A DNA stretch of 64,000 bases from JANWWM01 sp046292465 (lineage in GTDB: Bacteria; Bacteroidota; Chlorobiia; Chlorobiales; Thermochlorobacteraceae). The notes under the pieces are model-generated. The model made no database searches and was not told where the DNA came from. It was given only the letters and a program-made list of their open reading frames with translations. Below, in pieces: positions 34,035 through 42,663 of this stretch. The translations under genes and the position numbers were made by a program. Within the stretch, counting starts at the first letter, position 1; each line of letters begins with the position of its first letter. The stretch is taken from contig JBKBRB010000010.1 of NCBI GenBank assembly GCA_046292465.1, positions 22,626 through 86,625 on the forward strand. Direction: 5' to 3'.

Positions 34035-34769
34035 TTAAATGTCGGCGAGCAAAAGGCGCGATTCGCGTTTATTTTGTTTATCGCCTGCAACGATAAGCGG
34101 GAGTTTCAAAGCGATTTCGAGTTGCTGTTTGGCTTCGGCGTCGCGTCCAAGTTTGAGCAAGGCTTTGGCGTAGGCGTTGCGGTAGAAAATAACTTCGGGA
34201 CTATGTGAAACGGCTTTGGCAAGATATTTTGCGGATTGTTCATAGCTGCCTTCAGGCACGCCGCCGAAAAGAAGTTTGGCAAAAGTGCGCTCAACAAATC
34301 CCAATCCTGCTAATTCATAATGCCAAATTCCCAAGACGGCGTTTGCCATTGCGTGGTTGGGGTCAAGCGCGAGGGCTTTGTCGGCATACTGTTTAATTTC
34401 AAGACCGAGTTTAACTTTCTCTTTATTGCCACGAAAGAGCGCGATTTGACCGGTAACTTGACCGAGACGGGCGTAAATGTCAGGATTTGCGGGCGATTTT
34501 TTTAGAGCAAGCTCGAGCGCGGATTTCGCTTTGAGATACATCGCCTCTTGTTTGGATTTTGGAAGTTCATAGCCGCCGTAGAAATAAGCATCGGCGAGTT
34601 TGATGCACACGTCCGCAGTTTTATCAGCGTCGTCGAGCGTTTCATAGAGCTCGATGGCAAGCGGATAATTGAAGGCACGATAAGCGGAATCGGCTTGGGC
34701 AACGGTATCGCGGGCAGAAAGCATGGGTGTGATGAAAAGGCAAAGCAAAAAAACTGAGAGCAGGCGCAT
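34035..34769 (-). CDS. Exported tetratricopeptide-repeat protein
   Basis: From ATG 34769 the product has 244 residues with a signal peptide (MRLLSVFLLCLFITPMLSA) and a series of TPR helices: DSAYRAFNYPLAIELYETL, VCIKLADAYFYGGY, PANPDIYARLGQVTGQIALF, LDPNHAMANAVLGIWHYELA and VIFYRNAYAKALLKLGRDAE. It probably works as a protein-binding scaffold in the periplasm. No further role is indicated. It lies downstream of the PpiD-like gene but a terminator at 34841 separates them. Confidence 0.8.
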   Translation of the reverse strand: MRLLSVFLLCLFITPMLSARDTVAQADSAYRAFNYPLAIELYETLDDADKTADVCIKLADAYFYGGYELPKSKQEAMYLKAKSALELALKKSPANPDIYARLGQVTGQIALFRGNKEKVKLGLEIKQYADKALALDPNHAMANAVLGIWHYELAGLGFVERTFAKLLFGGVPEGSYEQSAKYLAKAVSHSPEVIFYRNAYAKALLKLGRDAEAKQQLEIALKLPLIVAGDKQNKRESRLLLADI

Positions 34770-34840
34770 TTGGAGTTGCGTCGTTTGTTTTGATGAAAAA
34801 TTAACTTCTTTGAAATTGTGAGTTTGATAGGGCTGATGAA

Positions 34841-34880
34841 ATACAAAAGCCTTGTCGTGGTTTTCGAACAAGGCTTGTAT
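34841..34880 (-). terminator. Intrinsic terminator of the PpiD-like gene
   Basis: AAGCCTTGT (34847-34855) and ACAAGGCTT (34868-34876) form a perfect 9-bp stem, followed on the minus strand by TTGTATTT. It begins 26 nt after the stop of the foldase gene at 34906. Confidence 0.8.
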
Positions 34881-34905
34881 TAGTTACAGTTCCGCACAAA
34901 AGCAA

Positions 34906-37011
34906 TTAGAACATCATTCGATTGTCTTCAATATCGGCTTTTTTCTTCAAGGCTTGAACCCAATTTTGTTGAACTTGGGTTTTCTTTTCTTGCAAGAGTT
35001 GCTTGCGGAGCGTTTCTTTTTGCGATTCAAAGTCTTCGTCCTTGCCTGATTCTTTTGCAGTAAGCATAGCGATAGCAACGCCACGATTGGTATCAATTGG
35101 TTGAGAGAGTTGATTGACTTCCATCGTGGAGATAATCGAGACGAAATTAGCCTCGCGACCTAACCCAGCCACATTTGGGCTTTGAAGCGAGACGCCGTTG
35201 AACTCACGCAAAACAGAGCCTGAATCGAGCGAAGCCAGTTTTTGAAGGTCGTTGCCCGATTGCTCAATAAGTTTTTTTGCGGTCTCGCGTAGTTCGGCGA
35301 GTTTTTTTTCACGAATCAGTTTGTTTTTGATGTCGCGTTTGAGATTGTCGTCGAGGCGGCGGTAGCCGTCATCGTTTTTCTCAACGAGTTGCATCACAGC
35401 GAATCCATCTTTCACGGCAATCACGTCGCTGATTTGATTTTCTTTGGCATTGAAAGCGAACTTCATCACGCTTGCGCTTGTGCCGAGCATCGGAATGAAT
35501 CCGCCTTTGGAGAACTGTCCGGTTTGTCGCACTTCATAGCCTTTCTTTTCGGCTTCTTTGTCGAAGCCTTCTTCGGAGGCGAAGTATTGAAACTCGCTGG
35601 CGGCGCGGCGTTGGCGGTCAATCGTGGAAGGGCTTGGAACAATTTTTTTGACGAGTTCAACGCCTTTGACATCGCGCGTATCGCGTCCTGTAATTTTAAT
35701 CAAGTGAATTCCGAACTGCGTTTGAACAGGACCGATAAGGTCGCCGACTTTGCCCGAGAACGAAGCGTCTTCGAAGGGCTTAACCATTCTGCCTTTGCCA
35801 TACCAGCCTAAGTCGCCGCCGCTTTGCGCCGAGCCGTCTTTTGAGTATTGCCGTGCTGCATCTTCAAAAGAAATTTCGCCTTTCTTAATGCGTGCCAAAA
35901 GGGCTTTGGCTTCGTCAATCGTTTTGAGCGTATCGGCTTTTGTGTTGCCAGAGGGTTGCAAGAGAATGTGCGACGCGCGCACCAGCGGCTCGCCATCTGG
36001 TTTGACTTCGGTAATTTTAATGAGTTTGAACTCGCCAAATTCGCGCACAGGACCAATCACCATGCCCACTTTCACTTCGCCTTTGTAAATCGCCTCGTCA
36101 ATTTCAGGGCTAATTGAGCCGTGTGCGAATGATTTACCAAAGTTCGGCGGTTGGTCGCCGTGAATGTTAATGAAATCGGTATCGTTCTTGGTTTCAGCAA
36201 ATTCGCGGACGAGTTTTTTGAGGTCGTTTTCAATAGAGAGCGTGTCTTCGGAAGTTGGTGTATTGGGGAAGAAGACGAACTTAGCGGAGCGGTTTGGCTC
36301 TTGCTTGTAGTCGTCGCGGTGGTCGCGGTAGTAAGCCGAAATTTCGCCGTCGCTGATATTATACATTGAATCGGGCTTTGTGCGAGAAAAATCCAGCAGA
36401 ACGAATTTGCCGGTGAGTTTCAATCGGTCTTGATGAAACTTGATTCGCGCTTCTTCATCGCTGACACGAACAGAGGCGAGGTGCAGACGCTCGAGTTTTT
36501 CGCGCATTTTGATTTGGCGAACATATTCCTCGACCTGAATCCATGCTTTTTTGTTTTCGGGAGCGGCGGCGGCTTGCATCAAGGCTTCTCTGTTGATGTT
36601 GCCTGTCTTTGGGTCGCGAAATTGTTGCGCGATAAATTCAGGCGGATTGTCGGAGAAAATAGCATCGACGATTTCTTGGTCGCTAACACTAATGCCTTGT
36701 TTTTCATATTCTTTGCTGAGCAATTCGCGTTCAACGAGGTCGTTCCAAACTTGGTCACGAATGCGTGCGTCTAAGGCATCGTCAATCTCAATGCCTTTGG
36801 CTTGCTGGCGGTAGTTGTCGATGTAGGCTTTGTAAAGTCGTTCATATTCTTTGAGTGTGATGGGTTTGCCGTCAATGCGTCCGGCTTCTTTGGGACGGTT
36901 TTGCATACCGGTGAAGTCCATGCCCCACTCAAAGACAATTGTAATAACGAACGCAACAATCAAGACGACGAAAAACCACTTTGCGCCGTCGCGCATTTTG
37001 TTCATGACCAT
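34906..37011 (-). CDS. Membrane-anchored peptidyl-prolyl isomerase (PpiD/SurA-like)
   Basis: The 701-residue protein (ATG 37011, or 37005) begins MVMNKMRDGAKWFFVVLIVA, a single membrane anchor typical of PpiD. A SurA_N-like helical region follows (IDGKPITLKEYERLYKAY; QVWNDLVERELLSKEYEKQG), and a central parvulin rotamase domain has RASHILLQPSG, SKDGSAQSGGDLGWYGKG and GPVQTQFGIHLIKI (about residues 345-455). A long C-terminal tail ends the chain. It should assist folding of exported and outer-membrane proteins at the periplasmic face of the inner membrane. The gene appears monocistronic. Confidence 0.9.
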   Translation of the reverse strand: MVMNKMRDGAKWFFVVLIVAFVITIVFEWGMDFTGMQNRPKEAGRIDGKPITLKEYERLYKAYIDNYRQQAKGIEIDDALDARIRDQVWNDLVERELLSKEYEKQGISVSDQEIVDAIFSDNPPEFIAQQFRDPKTGNINREALMQAAAAPENKKAWIQVEEYVRQIKMREKLERLHLASVRVSDEEARIKFHQDRLKLTGKFVLLDFSRTKPDSMYNISDGEISAYYRDHRDDYKQEPNRSAKFVFFPNTPTSEDTLSIENDLKKLVREFAETKNDTDFINIHGDQPPNFGKSFAHGSISPEIDEAIYKGEVKVGMVIGPVREFGEFKLIKITEVKPDGEPLVRASHILLQPSGNTKADTLKTIDEAKALLARIKKGEISFEDAARQYSKDGSAQSGGDLGWYGKGRMVKPFEDASFSGKVGDLIGPVQTQFGIHLIKITGRDTRDVKGVELVKKIVPSPSTIDRQRRAASEFQYFASEEGFDKEAEKKGYEVRQTGQFSKGGFIPMLGTSASVMKFAFNAKENQISDVIAVKDGFAVMQLVEKNDDGYRRLDDNLKRDIKNKLIREKKLAELRETAKKLIEQSGNDLQKLASLDSGSVLREFNGVSLQSPNVAGLGREANFVSIISTMEVNQLSQPIDTNRGVAIAMLTAKESGKDEDFESQKETLRKQLLQEKKTQVQQNWVQALKKKADIEDNRMMF

Positions 37012-37135
37012 GTGAAGAGTTCCGATGGAATATGTTAGTTTCACGCACAACCCTGCGGTGCGTTTGTAAAATTCAGTTAGGCTCAAAGGACAGCAAATAT
37101 ACGGCGCGCTTGCAAAAAAACTAAACTTCGTCGCA

Positions 37136-38275
37136 ATGACCATTTTTCTGGCAATCACGATTGCCCTCCTTGCATTTTACCTTGTTCAATCATGCTTGTT
37201 TTATTGGGGTCTGAACCGGTTGCCAAAACGCCGTGAGTTGCCTGATGAATTGCCACTTGTATCGGTTGTTGTTGCCGCACGCAATGAAGAGCAGAACATT
37301 GCACGAACACTCGATTCGCTCGTTGAACTCGATTATCCGCACGACCGATTTGAAATCATCATCAGCGATGGCGCTTCAACGGATAGAACACCCGACATTG
37401 TCGAAGACTACGCGCAACGTTTCCCCTTTGTGCATCTGCACCGCGCTGACCAAAATCGAAAAATTCGTGGCAAAGCCAATGCCGTCCATCAAGCCGTCGA
37501 GCGCGCAAAAGGCGAGTTTATTTTTCTGACCGACGCCGACTGCATTGTTCAAAAAACTTGGGTAAAAGAAACATTGAAATTTTTCACCGACGATGTCGGG
37601 CTCGTCTGCGGTATTACGATTCCAAAAGAACTTGATAAGAACAAGCGCGATAGCTGGTTTTCAGCGATGCAGTCGCTCGATTGGTGCTACATTTTGGGCG
37701 TTAGTTCGGGGCGTGCGTCTATTGGCTTTCCGATTGGTGGCATCGGAAATAATTTCACTTTTCGCAAACAAACTTATCAGGAAATCGGCGGATATGAGCA
37801 CATCAAATTCAGCATCACGGAAGATTTCGCACTCTTTCAAGCGATTCTGAAATCGCGCTGGAAAATCGTTTTCCCTACGCTCTACGAAACGCATAACTTC
37901 ACTGAGCCGATGCAGACGGTCGCCGACCTTTACGCACAAAAAAAGCGATGGACGCTCGGCGGATTAGATGCGAGTGCTGTTCATAGTTTCTTTGCACTCC
38001 TGATGTTTCTTGTGCATCTCTTCAGCTTGCTTGCCTTTGGTTTCCTTTCGATTGAAAAGGCGTTGGGCGTGCTGGGCATAAAGTTCTTGGCGGACTTGCT
38101 CATCGTGTTGCCCGTTCTGAAAAAACTGCGTGAACTGTGGCTCTGCAAGTATTTCCTCTTGTTCGAAATCTACTACTACGCCTTCGTATTTCTTGTGCCA
38201 GTGGTGATTGGCTTTAGCCGCACGGTGCAGTGGAAAGGCATCAGTTATGATCTGAGTAAAGAGAGAGCGGCATAA
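37136..38275 (+). CDS. Membrane glycosyltransferase, family 2
   Basis: The 379-residue protein has an N-terminal membrane segment (FLAITIALLAFYLVQSCLF), a GT-A domain with VSVVVAARNEEQNI, the DXD motif in FIFLTDADC, a TEDF acceptor motif and QKKRW (about residues 270-280), then two or three membrane segments at the C-terminus. The layout matches processive or cell-surface polysaccharide/glycolipid synthases. The acceptor is not known. It is divergent from the PpiD-like gene with a 124-bp gap. Confidence 0.9.
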   Translation: MTIFLAITIALLAFYLVQSCLFYWGLNRLPKRRELPDELPLVSVVVAARNEEQNIARTLDSLVELDYPHDRFEIIISDGASTDRTPDIVEDYAQRFPFVHLHRADQNRKIRGKANAVHQAVERAKGEFIFLTDADCIVQKTWVKETLKFFTDDVGLVCGITIPKELDKNKRDSWFSAMQSLDWCYILGVSSGRASIGFPIGGIGNNFTFRKQTYQEIGGYEHIKFSITEDFALFQAILKSRWKIVFPTLYETHNFTEPMQTVADLYAQKKRWTLGGLDASAVHSFFALLMFLVHLFSLLAFGFLSIEKALGVLGIKFLADLLIVLPVLKKLRELWLCKYFLLFEIYYYAFVFLVPVVIGFSRTVQWKGISYDLSKERAA

Positions 38276-38396
38276 ATCGAGAAACGAAAAAAATCAAGAA
38301 GCGGAAGAATTCAGAAAATGGGGGCACGAGCACGTGTCGCGCGATTTGCGAAGTCTGAACAGGTTTCATAGATTCGCGCCTGCACACCATTTGAAG

Positions 38397-38411
38397 ACAC
38401 ATCTCTTGTGT
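38397..38411 (+). promoter_or_regulatory. Short palindrome upstream of umuD, possible operator
   Basis: ACACA (38397-38401) and TGTGT (38407-38411) flank a 5-nt centre, 33 bp before the umuD start. A dyad here could be an SOS-type operator, but it resembles no known LexA box and is short enough to be chance. Confidence 0.2.
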
Positions 38412-38443
38412 GAACAATTTCCATAACGCAAACAACATAGAAC

Positions 38444-38890
38444 ATGAAAACAGCGAGTTCTTCTCATCGTTCGATTGATTTTTGTCAAGTGTCTGAAAAG
38501 GTGGTGCGTGTTCCGCTCTTTTCGTCGATGGTGCAAGCAGGCACGGCGACTTGGGCAGATGAACACATCGATACTTACTTTGCGCTCGATGCCTCGCTTG
38601 TCAAGCGTGCGCGTGGCGTCTTCTGCGTCAAAGTCTCGGGCGACTCGATGATTAACGCAGGCATTTCACCGGGCGATGTGTTGATTGTCGATTCGCTTGA
38701 ACGCAACGTCGAGAACAAAATCGTCATTGCCGCAATTGACGATGGCACAACCGTCAAGCGGCTTGTTAAGCACGGCGGCAAAATTTACCTTGTGCCCGCG
38801 AATCCGAATTATCAAAGCATTGAAATTAAACCTGAAATGAATTTTCGGGTGTTGGGCGTCGTTACGCACGTCATTCGCGAAACAACATGA
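38444..38890 (+). CDS. umuD: UmuD-like S24 peptidase (translesion polymerase subunit)
   Basis: The 148-residue protein has the UmuD/LexA autoprotease layout: a cleavage site Ala32-Gly33 in MVQAGTATWADE, the catalytic Ser68 in VSGDSMINAGI and Lys105 in GTTVKRLVK. The 37-residue Ser-Lys spacing equals that of E. coli UmuD (60 and 97). The short N-terminus lacks a helix-turn-helix, so it is UmuD rather than LexA. After DNA damage it would cleave itself and support a UmuC-type polymerase. No umuC is adjacent; the next gene is puhE. A terminator follows at 38922. Confidence 0.88.
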   Translation: MKTASSSHRSIDFCQVSEKVVRVPLFSSMVQAGTATWADEHIDTYFALDASLVKRARGVFCVKVSGDSMINAGISPGDVLIVDSLERNVENKIVIAAIDDGTTVKRLVKHGGKIYLVPANPNYQSIEIKPEMNFRVLGVVTHVIRETT

Positions 38891-38921
38891 CACAGATTGT
38901 CAAGACTGCACAAGTCAGTTT

Positions 38922-38946
38922 GCCTTGCATGTGCAGGGCATTTTTA
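38922..38946 (+). terminator. Intrinsic terminator after umuD
   Basis: GCCTTGC (38922-38928) pairs with GCAGGGC (38933-38939, one T-G wobble), loop ATGT, followed by ATTTTTATTT. An alternative pairing of CTGCAC (38907-38912) with GTGCAG (38931-38936) overlaps it. Confidence 0.7.
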
Positions 38947-39026
38947 TTTGGTGAGGTTTGAGAATTGCATAGTCAAGGCTTAAATTGATTCAGTATGTTT
39001 TGAGAATTGAAAAAGGAAGCAGTGTT

Positions 39027-39863
39027 ATGAACATTATCGAACTTGAACGACGCGCTCGTAAAGAGGCGTCTTCTCTCGCTGTCGAGCAACCTTACGATAA
39101 CGATGCAAAACCCCCGCAACTTTGGATTCCCGCGCTATACTCGGTCGCATTTTGGTGGCTCTCAACAGGCATTATCATTTACTTCAACTTTCAGCCGCAG
39201 TTCTACGGCGTTGTGTTTTGGTCGGCACTTGCGCTGGCGTTGATGTCTGGCTTCTTGCTGTTTCGGCTCAAAGATGTGGGGACGGTTCAGAGTGCATATT
39301 TAAGTTTTACTGCCGCCTCGCTGGTGTGGGCATTTGTGGAAGTAAGTTTTTACACGGGGTATATTGTCGGTCCTGCGGTGCGTCCGATTTTCAGCGTTGG
39401 ACCGTCGTGGATTAGTTTTTTTAAGGCAGTGCACCGAAGCGCCTATCACGAAGGGCTGGTGCTCGGCATTGTGCTGGTAATGAGCATCGTGTTTTGGCGA
39501 GCGAAAAATAAATTCGGCTTTTACACGTTTTTGCTCTTTTGGCTGATGCACCAATCGGCGAAGCTTAACATCTTTCTCGGCGTGATGAACACCGGCAGAG
39601 AATTTATTCCTGATTCCGTTTCCGATATGACCACCTACATGACCATCGCGCACATCAATTGGCTCTTCCCAATTTCAATTACCCTCTGCACGATTCTTTC
39701 TTACCGATTGATTCAATTAGCGTTTTCGGAAAAAGAAACTTGGAAGAAAGTCGGATACATGCTCACAGGAATGATGGCCGTTTTAGCGTGGCTCGAGCAT
39801 TGGCTTCTCGTCTTGCCGCTCAATCAATCGCTGTGGGATATTATGATTAAGCGCATGCATTGA
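39027..39863 (+). CDS. puhE: Photosynthetic complex assembly protein PuhE (DUF3623)
   Basis: The 278-residue membrane protein matches the DUF3623/PuhE family. It has seven or eight hydrophobic segments and family stretches FWWLSTGIIIYFNF, VWAFVEVSFYTGYIVGP, HRSAYHEGLVLG, FWLMHQSAKLNIFLGVMN, INWLFPISITL and AWLEHWLLVLPL. In purple bacteria puhE lies in the puh operon with the reaction-centre H gene and supports assembly of the photosynthetic complex. Here no reaction-centre or bacteriochlorophyll gene is adjacent. The ATG at 39027 follows AAGGAAG; a longer reading from 38985 is less likely. It overlaps the GGDEF relic by 17 bp at the 3' end. Confidence 0.88.
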   Translation: MNIIELERRARKEASSLAVEQPYDNDAKPPQLWIPALYSVAFWWLSTGIIIYFNFQPQFYGVVFWSALALALMSGFLLFRLKDVGTVQSAYLSFTAASLVWAFVEVSFYTGYIVGPAVRPIFSVGPSWISFFKAVHRSAYHEGLVLGIVLVMSIVFWRAKNKFGFYTFLLFWLMHQSAKLNIFLGVMNTGREFIPDSVSDMTTYMTIAHINWLFPISITLCTILSYRLIQLAFSEKETWKKVGYMLTGMMAVLAWLEHWLLVLPLNQSLWDIMIKRMH

Positions 39864-40244
39864 ATGTTAGCGCATTGAATCGATAATAGACTTGATTGCG
39901 ACCGTTTTGCTTGGCGCGGTAAAGGTGCTGGTCGGCAATCGAAAGCATGTTTTCAAAACTGGGCTGATTGGTATCGCCGCAGATGCCAATGCTGATGGTG
40001 ATTTTCAGGTCGGGGTGAATTTGAGACCAATCAAATGTTTCAATCACGGCTCTCACCTTTTCGCAAGCGATGACGGCTGGTCTCAGGAAACAAGAACACA
40101 AATTCCTCGCCGCCATAGCGGGCAACGACGTCTTTCCTTACGCCAGTTCATCTGCATGAAAATCGCAACACACTTCAAGACTTCATTGCCAATTTGGTGC
40201 GAGTATGTGTTGTTGACTTTTTTGAACAAATCCTTGTAAGACAT
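39847..40244 (-). pseudogene. Degraded GGDEF (diguanylate cyclase) domain
   Basis: Three minus-strand frames together spell a GGDEF domain. The first frame (from 40244) reads DLFKKVNNTYSHQIGNEVL, then MNWRK; the frame changes near 40131-40140 to KDVVARYGGEEFVFLFPET; and again near 40071-40090 to IACEKVRAVIETF, continuing to ISIGICGDT and YRAKQNGRNQVYY, stop at 39847. The first ~45 residues of the domain and anything before it are missing. Two frameshifts and the truncated N-terminus make an active enzyme unlikely. The GGEEF motif itself is intact. Sequencing error at both sites is the alternative explanation. Confidence 0.8.
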
Positions 40245-40273
40245 CAGCAAAGGCTGGGCGATTCAATCATAGC

Positions 40274-41368
40274 TTATTGCAGTTGTAACAGCGTTTCTTT
40301 GAGTGCGGCAAACTGTGGTTTAATCGTATTGTAAATCAAATCGACGCGCTCGCTGTAGGAGATGAACGCGCTTTTCATGGAGTTAATAGAAATGCGTTCC
40401 AAATCGTCGAACGAGAGTCCAAAAAATTCGTGAGCGATTTTGTATTCCTGCGTCATGGAGGTGTTGCTCATTAAACGGTTATCGGTGTTGAGCGTAACGC
40501 GGAACTTATTTTTGAAAAAAATTCCGAATGGGTGTTCGGCAAATGATTTTGACGCGCCTGTGTGAATGTTGGACGAAAGGCAGATTTCAAGCGGGATTCG
40601 CTTATCGAGCACGTATTGCGAGAGCGAGTTCATTTTAATGACTTCGCCGTTAAGCACTGCCATGTCGTCAATGAGCCGCGTGGCGTGTCCGATGCGATGC
40701 GCGCCGCACCATTGAATTGCTTGCCAAATGGATTCCTTGCCGAAGCCTTCGCCCGCGTGTATGGTGATGTTGAAATTGGCGCGTTGGCAGAAGTGAAATG
40801 CTTCGAGGTGTTTTTTGGGCGGGTAGCCACCTTCTTCGCCTGCAAGGTCGAAACCGACGACGCCTCTATCACGAAAATCAACGGCAAGGTTTGCCATGTC
40901 TTCGGAGTGCTGTCCGTCCAAGTGTCGCATGGCGCAAATGATAAGCCTTGCTTTGACGCCGAACTCTCTTTCGCCGCGCTCCAAGCCGCGCAACACGCTG
41001 CGAACAACTTCTTCCCAATGCAAGCCTTTTTCGGTATGAAAGACGGGCGCGAAACGAATTTCCACATAACATACACCATCGTGCTTCATGTCCTCGACCA
41101 TCTCAAAGGCGACGCGCTCCAAAGCGTCGGGCGTTTGCATCACGGCGCATGTGTGCGCAAAGCCTTCGAGGTATTCAGCAAGCGAGCCTTTATTTGCGCC
41201 TCTGAAAAACCACTGTGCTAAGTCGTGCGGGTCGGTTGTCGGCAATTTGGTATAGCCTTGTTCTTTGGCAAGTTCTATGACGGTTGAAGGTCTAAGACCG
41301 CCGTCCAAATGTTCGTGCAAAAGCACTTTCGGCATTGCACGCAGATGTTCTTCGGATAATTTGAGCAT
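40274..41368 (-). CDS. add: Adenosine deaminase family protein
   Basis: The 364-residue metal-dependent deaminase has the family motifs LHEHLDGGLRPSTVIELA (first two His ligands), FNITIHAGEGFG (His with catalytic Glu), GAHRIGHATRL and LNTDNRLMSNT (Asp metal ligand). It would deaminate adenosine (or deoxyadenosine) to inosine in purine salvage. The D-N-R variation in the final motif (usual: TDDP) is shared with the actinobacterial-type subgroup. It follows the SnoaL-like gene by 6 nt and may be cotranscribed. Confidence 0.9.
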   Translation of the reverse strand: MLKLSEEHLRAMPKVLLHEHLDGGLRPSTVIELAKEQGYTKLPTTDPHDLAQWFFRGANKGSLAEYLEGFAHTCAVMQTPDALERVAFEMVEDMKHDGVCYVEIRFAPVFHTEKGLHWEEVVRSVLRGLERGEREFGVKARLIICAMRHLDGQHSEDMANLAVDFRDRGVVGFDLAGEEGGYPPKKHLEAFHFCQRANFNITIHAGEGFGKESIWQAIQWCGAHRIGHATRLIDDMAVLNGEVIKMNSLSQYVLDKRIPLEICLSSNIHTGASKSFAEHPFGIFFKNKFRVTLNTDNRLMSNTSMTQEYKIAHEFFGLSFDDLERISINSMKSAFISYSERVDLIYNTIKPQFAALKETLLQLQ

Positions 41369-41374
41369 AAAAGG

Positions 41375-41806
41375 TTAAGATGTATGGTCGTGAATGATTT
41401 TCCAACCGTTTGCAGTCTTCTGAAAAATCAAGGTGAAATAGCCGCTGATGTTTCCGCCATCTTGCTCGCTTCGTTTCAAGTTCCATTTTCCAATCACAAT
41501 CGCAAGTTCGGACGAGAGCAATCGCACGTTCAAATCGCTGAACGAAAGTTCGCCCATTTTTTCTTTCGTGGGGTAGGCGGAACGGTATCGCGCTAAAACG
41601 CGCTGATAGCCTTCACTAACGCCTTTTGCAGAAACGAACCGCGTCGAATCGGAATCAAGGTAGCCATTCATAAACGCAGAAACATCGCCTTGATTCCAAG
41701 CGCGAACTTGTGCATCAAGCACATCGAGAATGTGTTTATCGGGTGTGTTTTGTGCTAAAACCGTGAGTGATGAGAACAGCATAGCAAAAACGAAAATACT
41801 TCTCAC
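41375..41806 (-). CDS. Exported SnoaL/NTF2-like protein (DUF4440 type)
   Basis: The 143-residue protein has a signal peptide (MRSIFVFAMLFSSLTVLAQ) followed by an NTF2-fold domain: LDAQVRAWNQGDVSAFMNGY, a central helix and a final WNLKRSEQDGGN and GYFTLIFQKTANGWKIIHDH. The final W-x-I-x-x-D-H-T is typical of the DUF4440/SgcJ group. Members have varied or unknown roles. It precedes adenosine deaminase by 6 nt. Confidence 0.8.
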   Translation of the reverse strand: MRSIFVFAMLFSSLTVLAQNTPDKHILDVLDAQVRAWNQGDVSAFMNGYLDSDSTRFVSAKGVSEGYQRVLARYRSAYPTKEKMGELSFSDLNVRLLSSELAIVIGKWNLKRSEQDGGNISGYFTLIFQKTANGWKIIHDHTS

Positions 41807-41945
41807 AGTTATCAGGGTTTATCTTTTGACAAGATAAGGAAAGACAGAGATAAAGCGAAAGGTGCGGAGTTGCGCATCGCACATCAGAGTTTTATCTTTT
41901 TTTGATTCAATCGTTAATTCATTTTAACCAAACTTGGTGACGCAA

Positions 41946-42650
41946 ATGAAGACCTACAAGTTTTTATGGACAATGATGCTTTTGCCAACGTTGGCACTGA
42001 CTTCTGCATGCGCACCCGACATCAATGAGCCAAACGATAGTTTGCCAAGTGCACAAGTGCGCTTCATTCACAGTGCCGCAACAGCAAGCCAGTTGGATTT
42101 TGCAGTGATGAACACCGTCGGCGCGACGCTTCTCTATGTGCAACGCGAGACTGAATACGGTCGGCAATATCGATACGACTTCTTCAAAACTGGCGAGCGT
42201 GATTTTCGTTTGTTGCCGTCGCGAACCACATTCAACATTGCACGAACCGTCGCAACGCTTGACGCAAATTTGAAATTCACCGCCTTTGCCATCGACGCCG
42301 AAAATGCCGTCGATACGCTCTTGCTCATCGCGCAAGATACGCTTGCCACACCGAGCGAAGGCAAGGCTTTTGTCCGATTCGTTCATGCTTCAAGCAACGC
42401 GGGAGCGATTTCCATCGCAGGCGAAAATGTGTCGGTCTCAAACTTTGAGCGGCGCGGAGTTTCGCCTTACTTCACCGTAGATGCAGGTTCATACAACTTC
42501 ACAATTCAATTTTCGGATAACACAACGCTCTCCGTTCCGCAAACCTTTTTCTCGCAAGGCGTCTATACGCTTGTGATTTCAGGCTTCCGCAATGCTGGGG
42601 CAAACCAAGTGCCGCTAAATGTGAGAAGTTATTTAGATGTGAGTTTGTAG
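41946..42650 (+). CDS. Lipoprotein with DUF4397 domain
   Basis: From ATG 41946 the product has 234 residues with a lipoprotein signal (MMLLPTLALTSAC, lipobox LTSAC) and the DUF4397 beta-sandwich pattern: AQVRFIHSAATASQLDF, then KAFVRFVHASSNAGAISI and a final YTLVISGF. Such proteins are surface or periplasmic lipoproteins of unknown function. The stop is followed by a 10-bp tandem duplication (TAGCGGTTAG at 42648-42667), which also holds the stop of the converging gene. Confidence 0.8.
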   Translation: MKTYKFLWTMMLLPTLALTSACAPDINEPNDSLPSAQVRFIHSAATASQLDFAVMNTVGATLLYVQRETEYGRQYRYDFFKTGERDFRLLPSRTTFNIARTVATLDANLKFTAFAIDAENAVDTLLLIAQDTLATPSEGKAFVRFVHASSNAGAISIAGENVSVSNFERRGVSPYFTVDAGSYNFTIQFSDNTTLSVPQTFFSQGVYTLVISGFRNAGANQVPLNVRSYLDVSL

Positions 42651-42663
42651 CGGTTAGTAGCGG

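Noticed and set aside
36430..36774. Long antisense frames within the PpiD-like gene and others
   Set aside because: They mirror codon bias of genes on the opposite strand, lack start signals and carry no known motifs.
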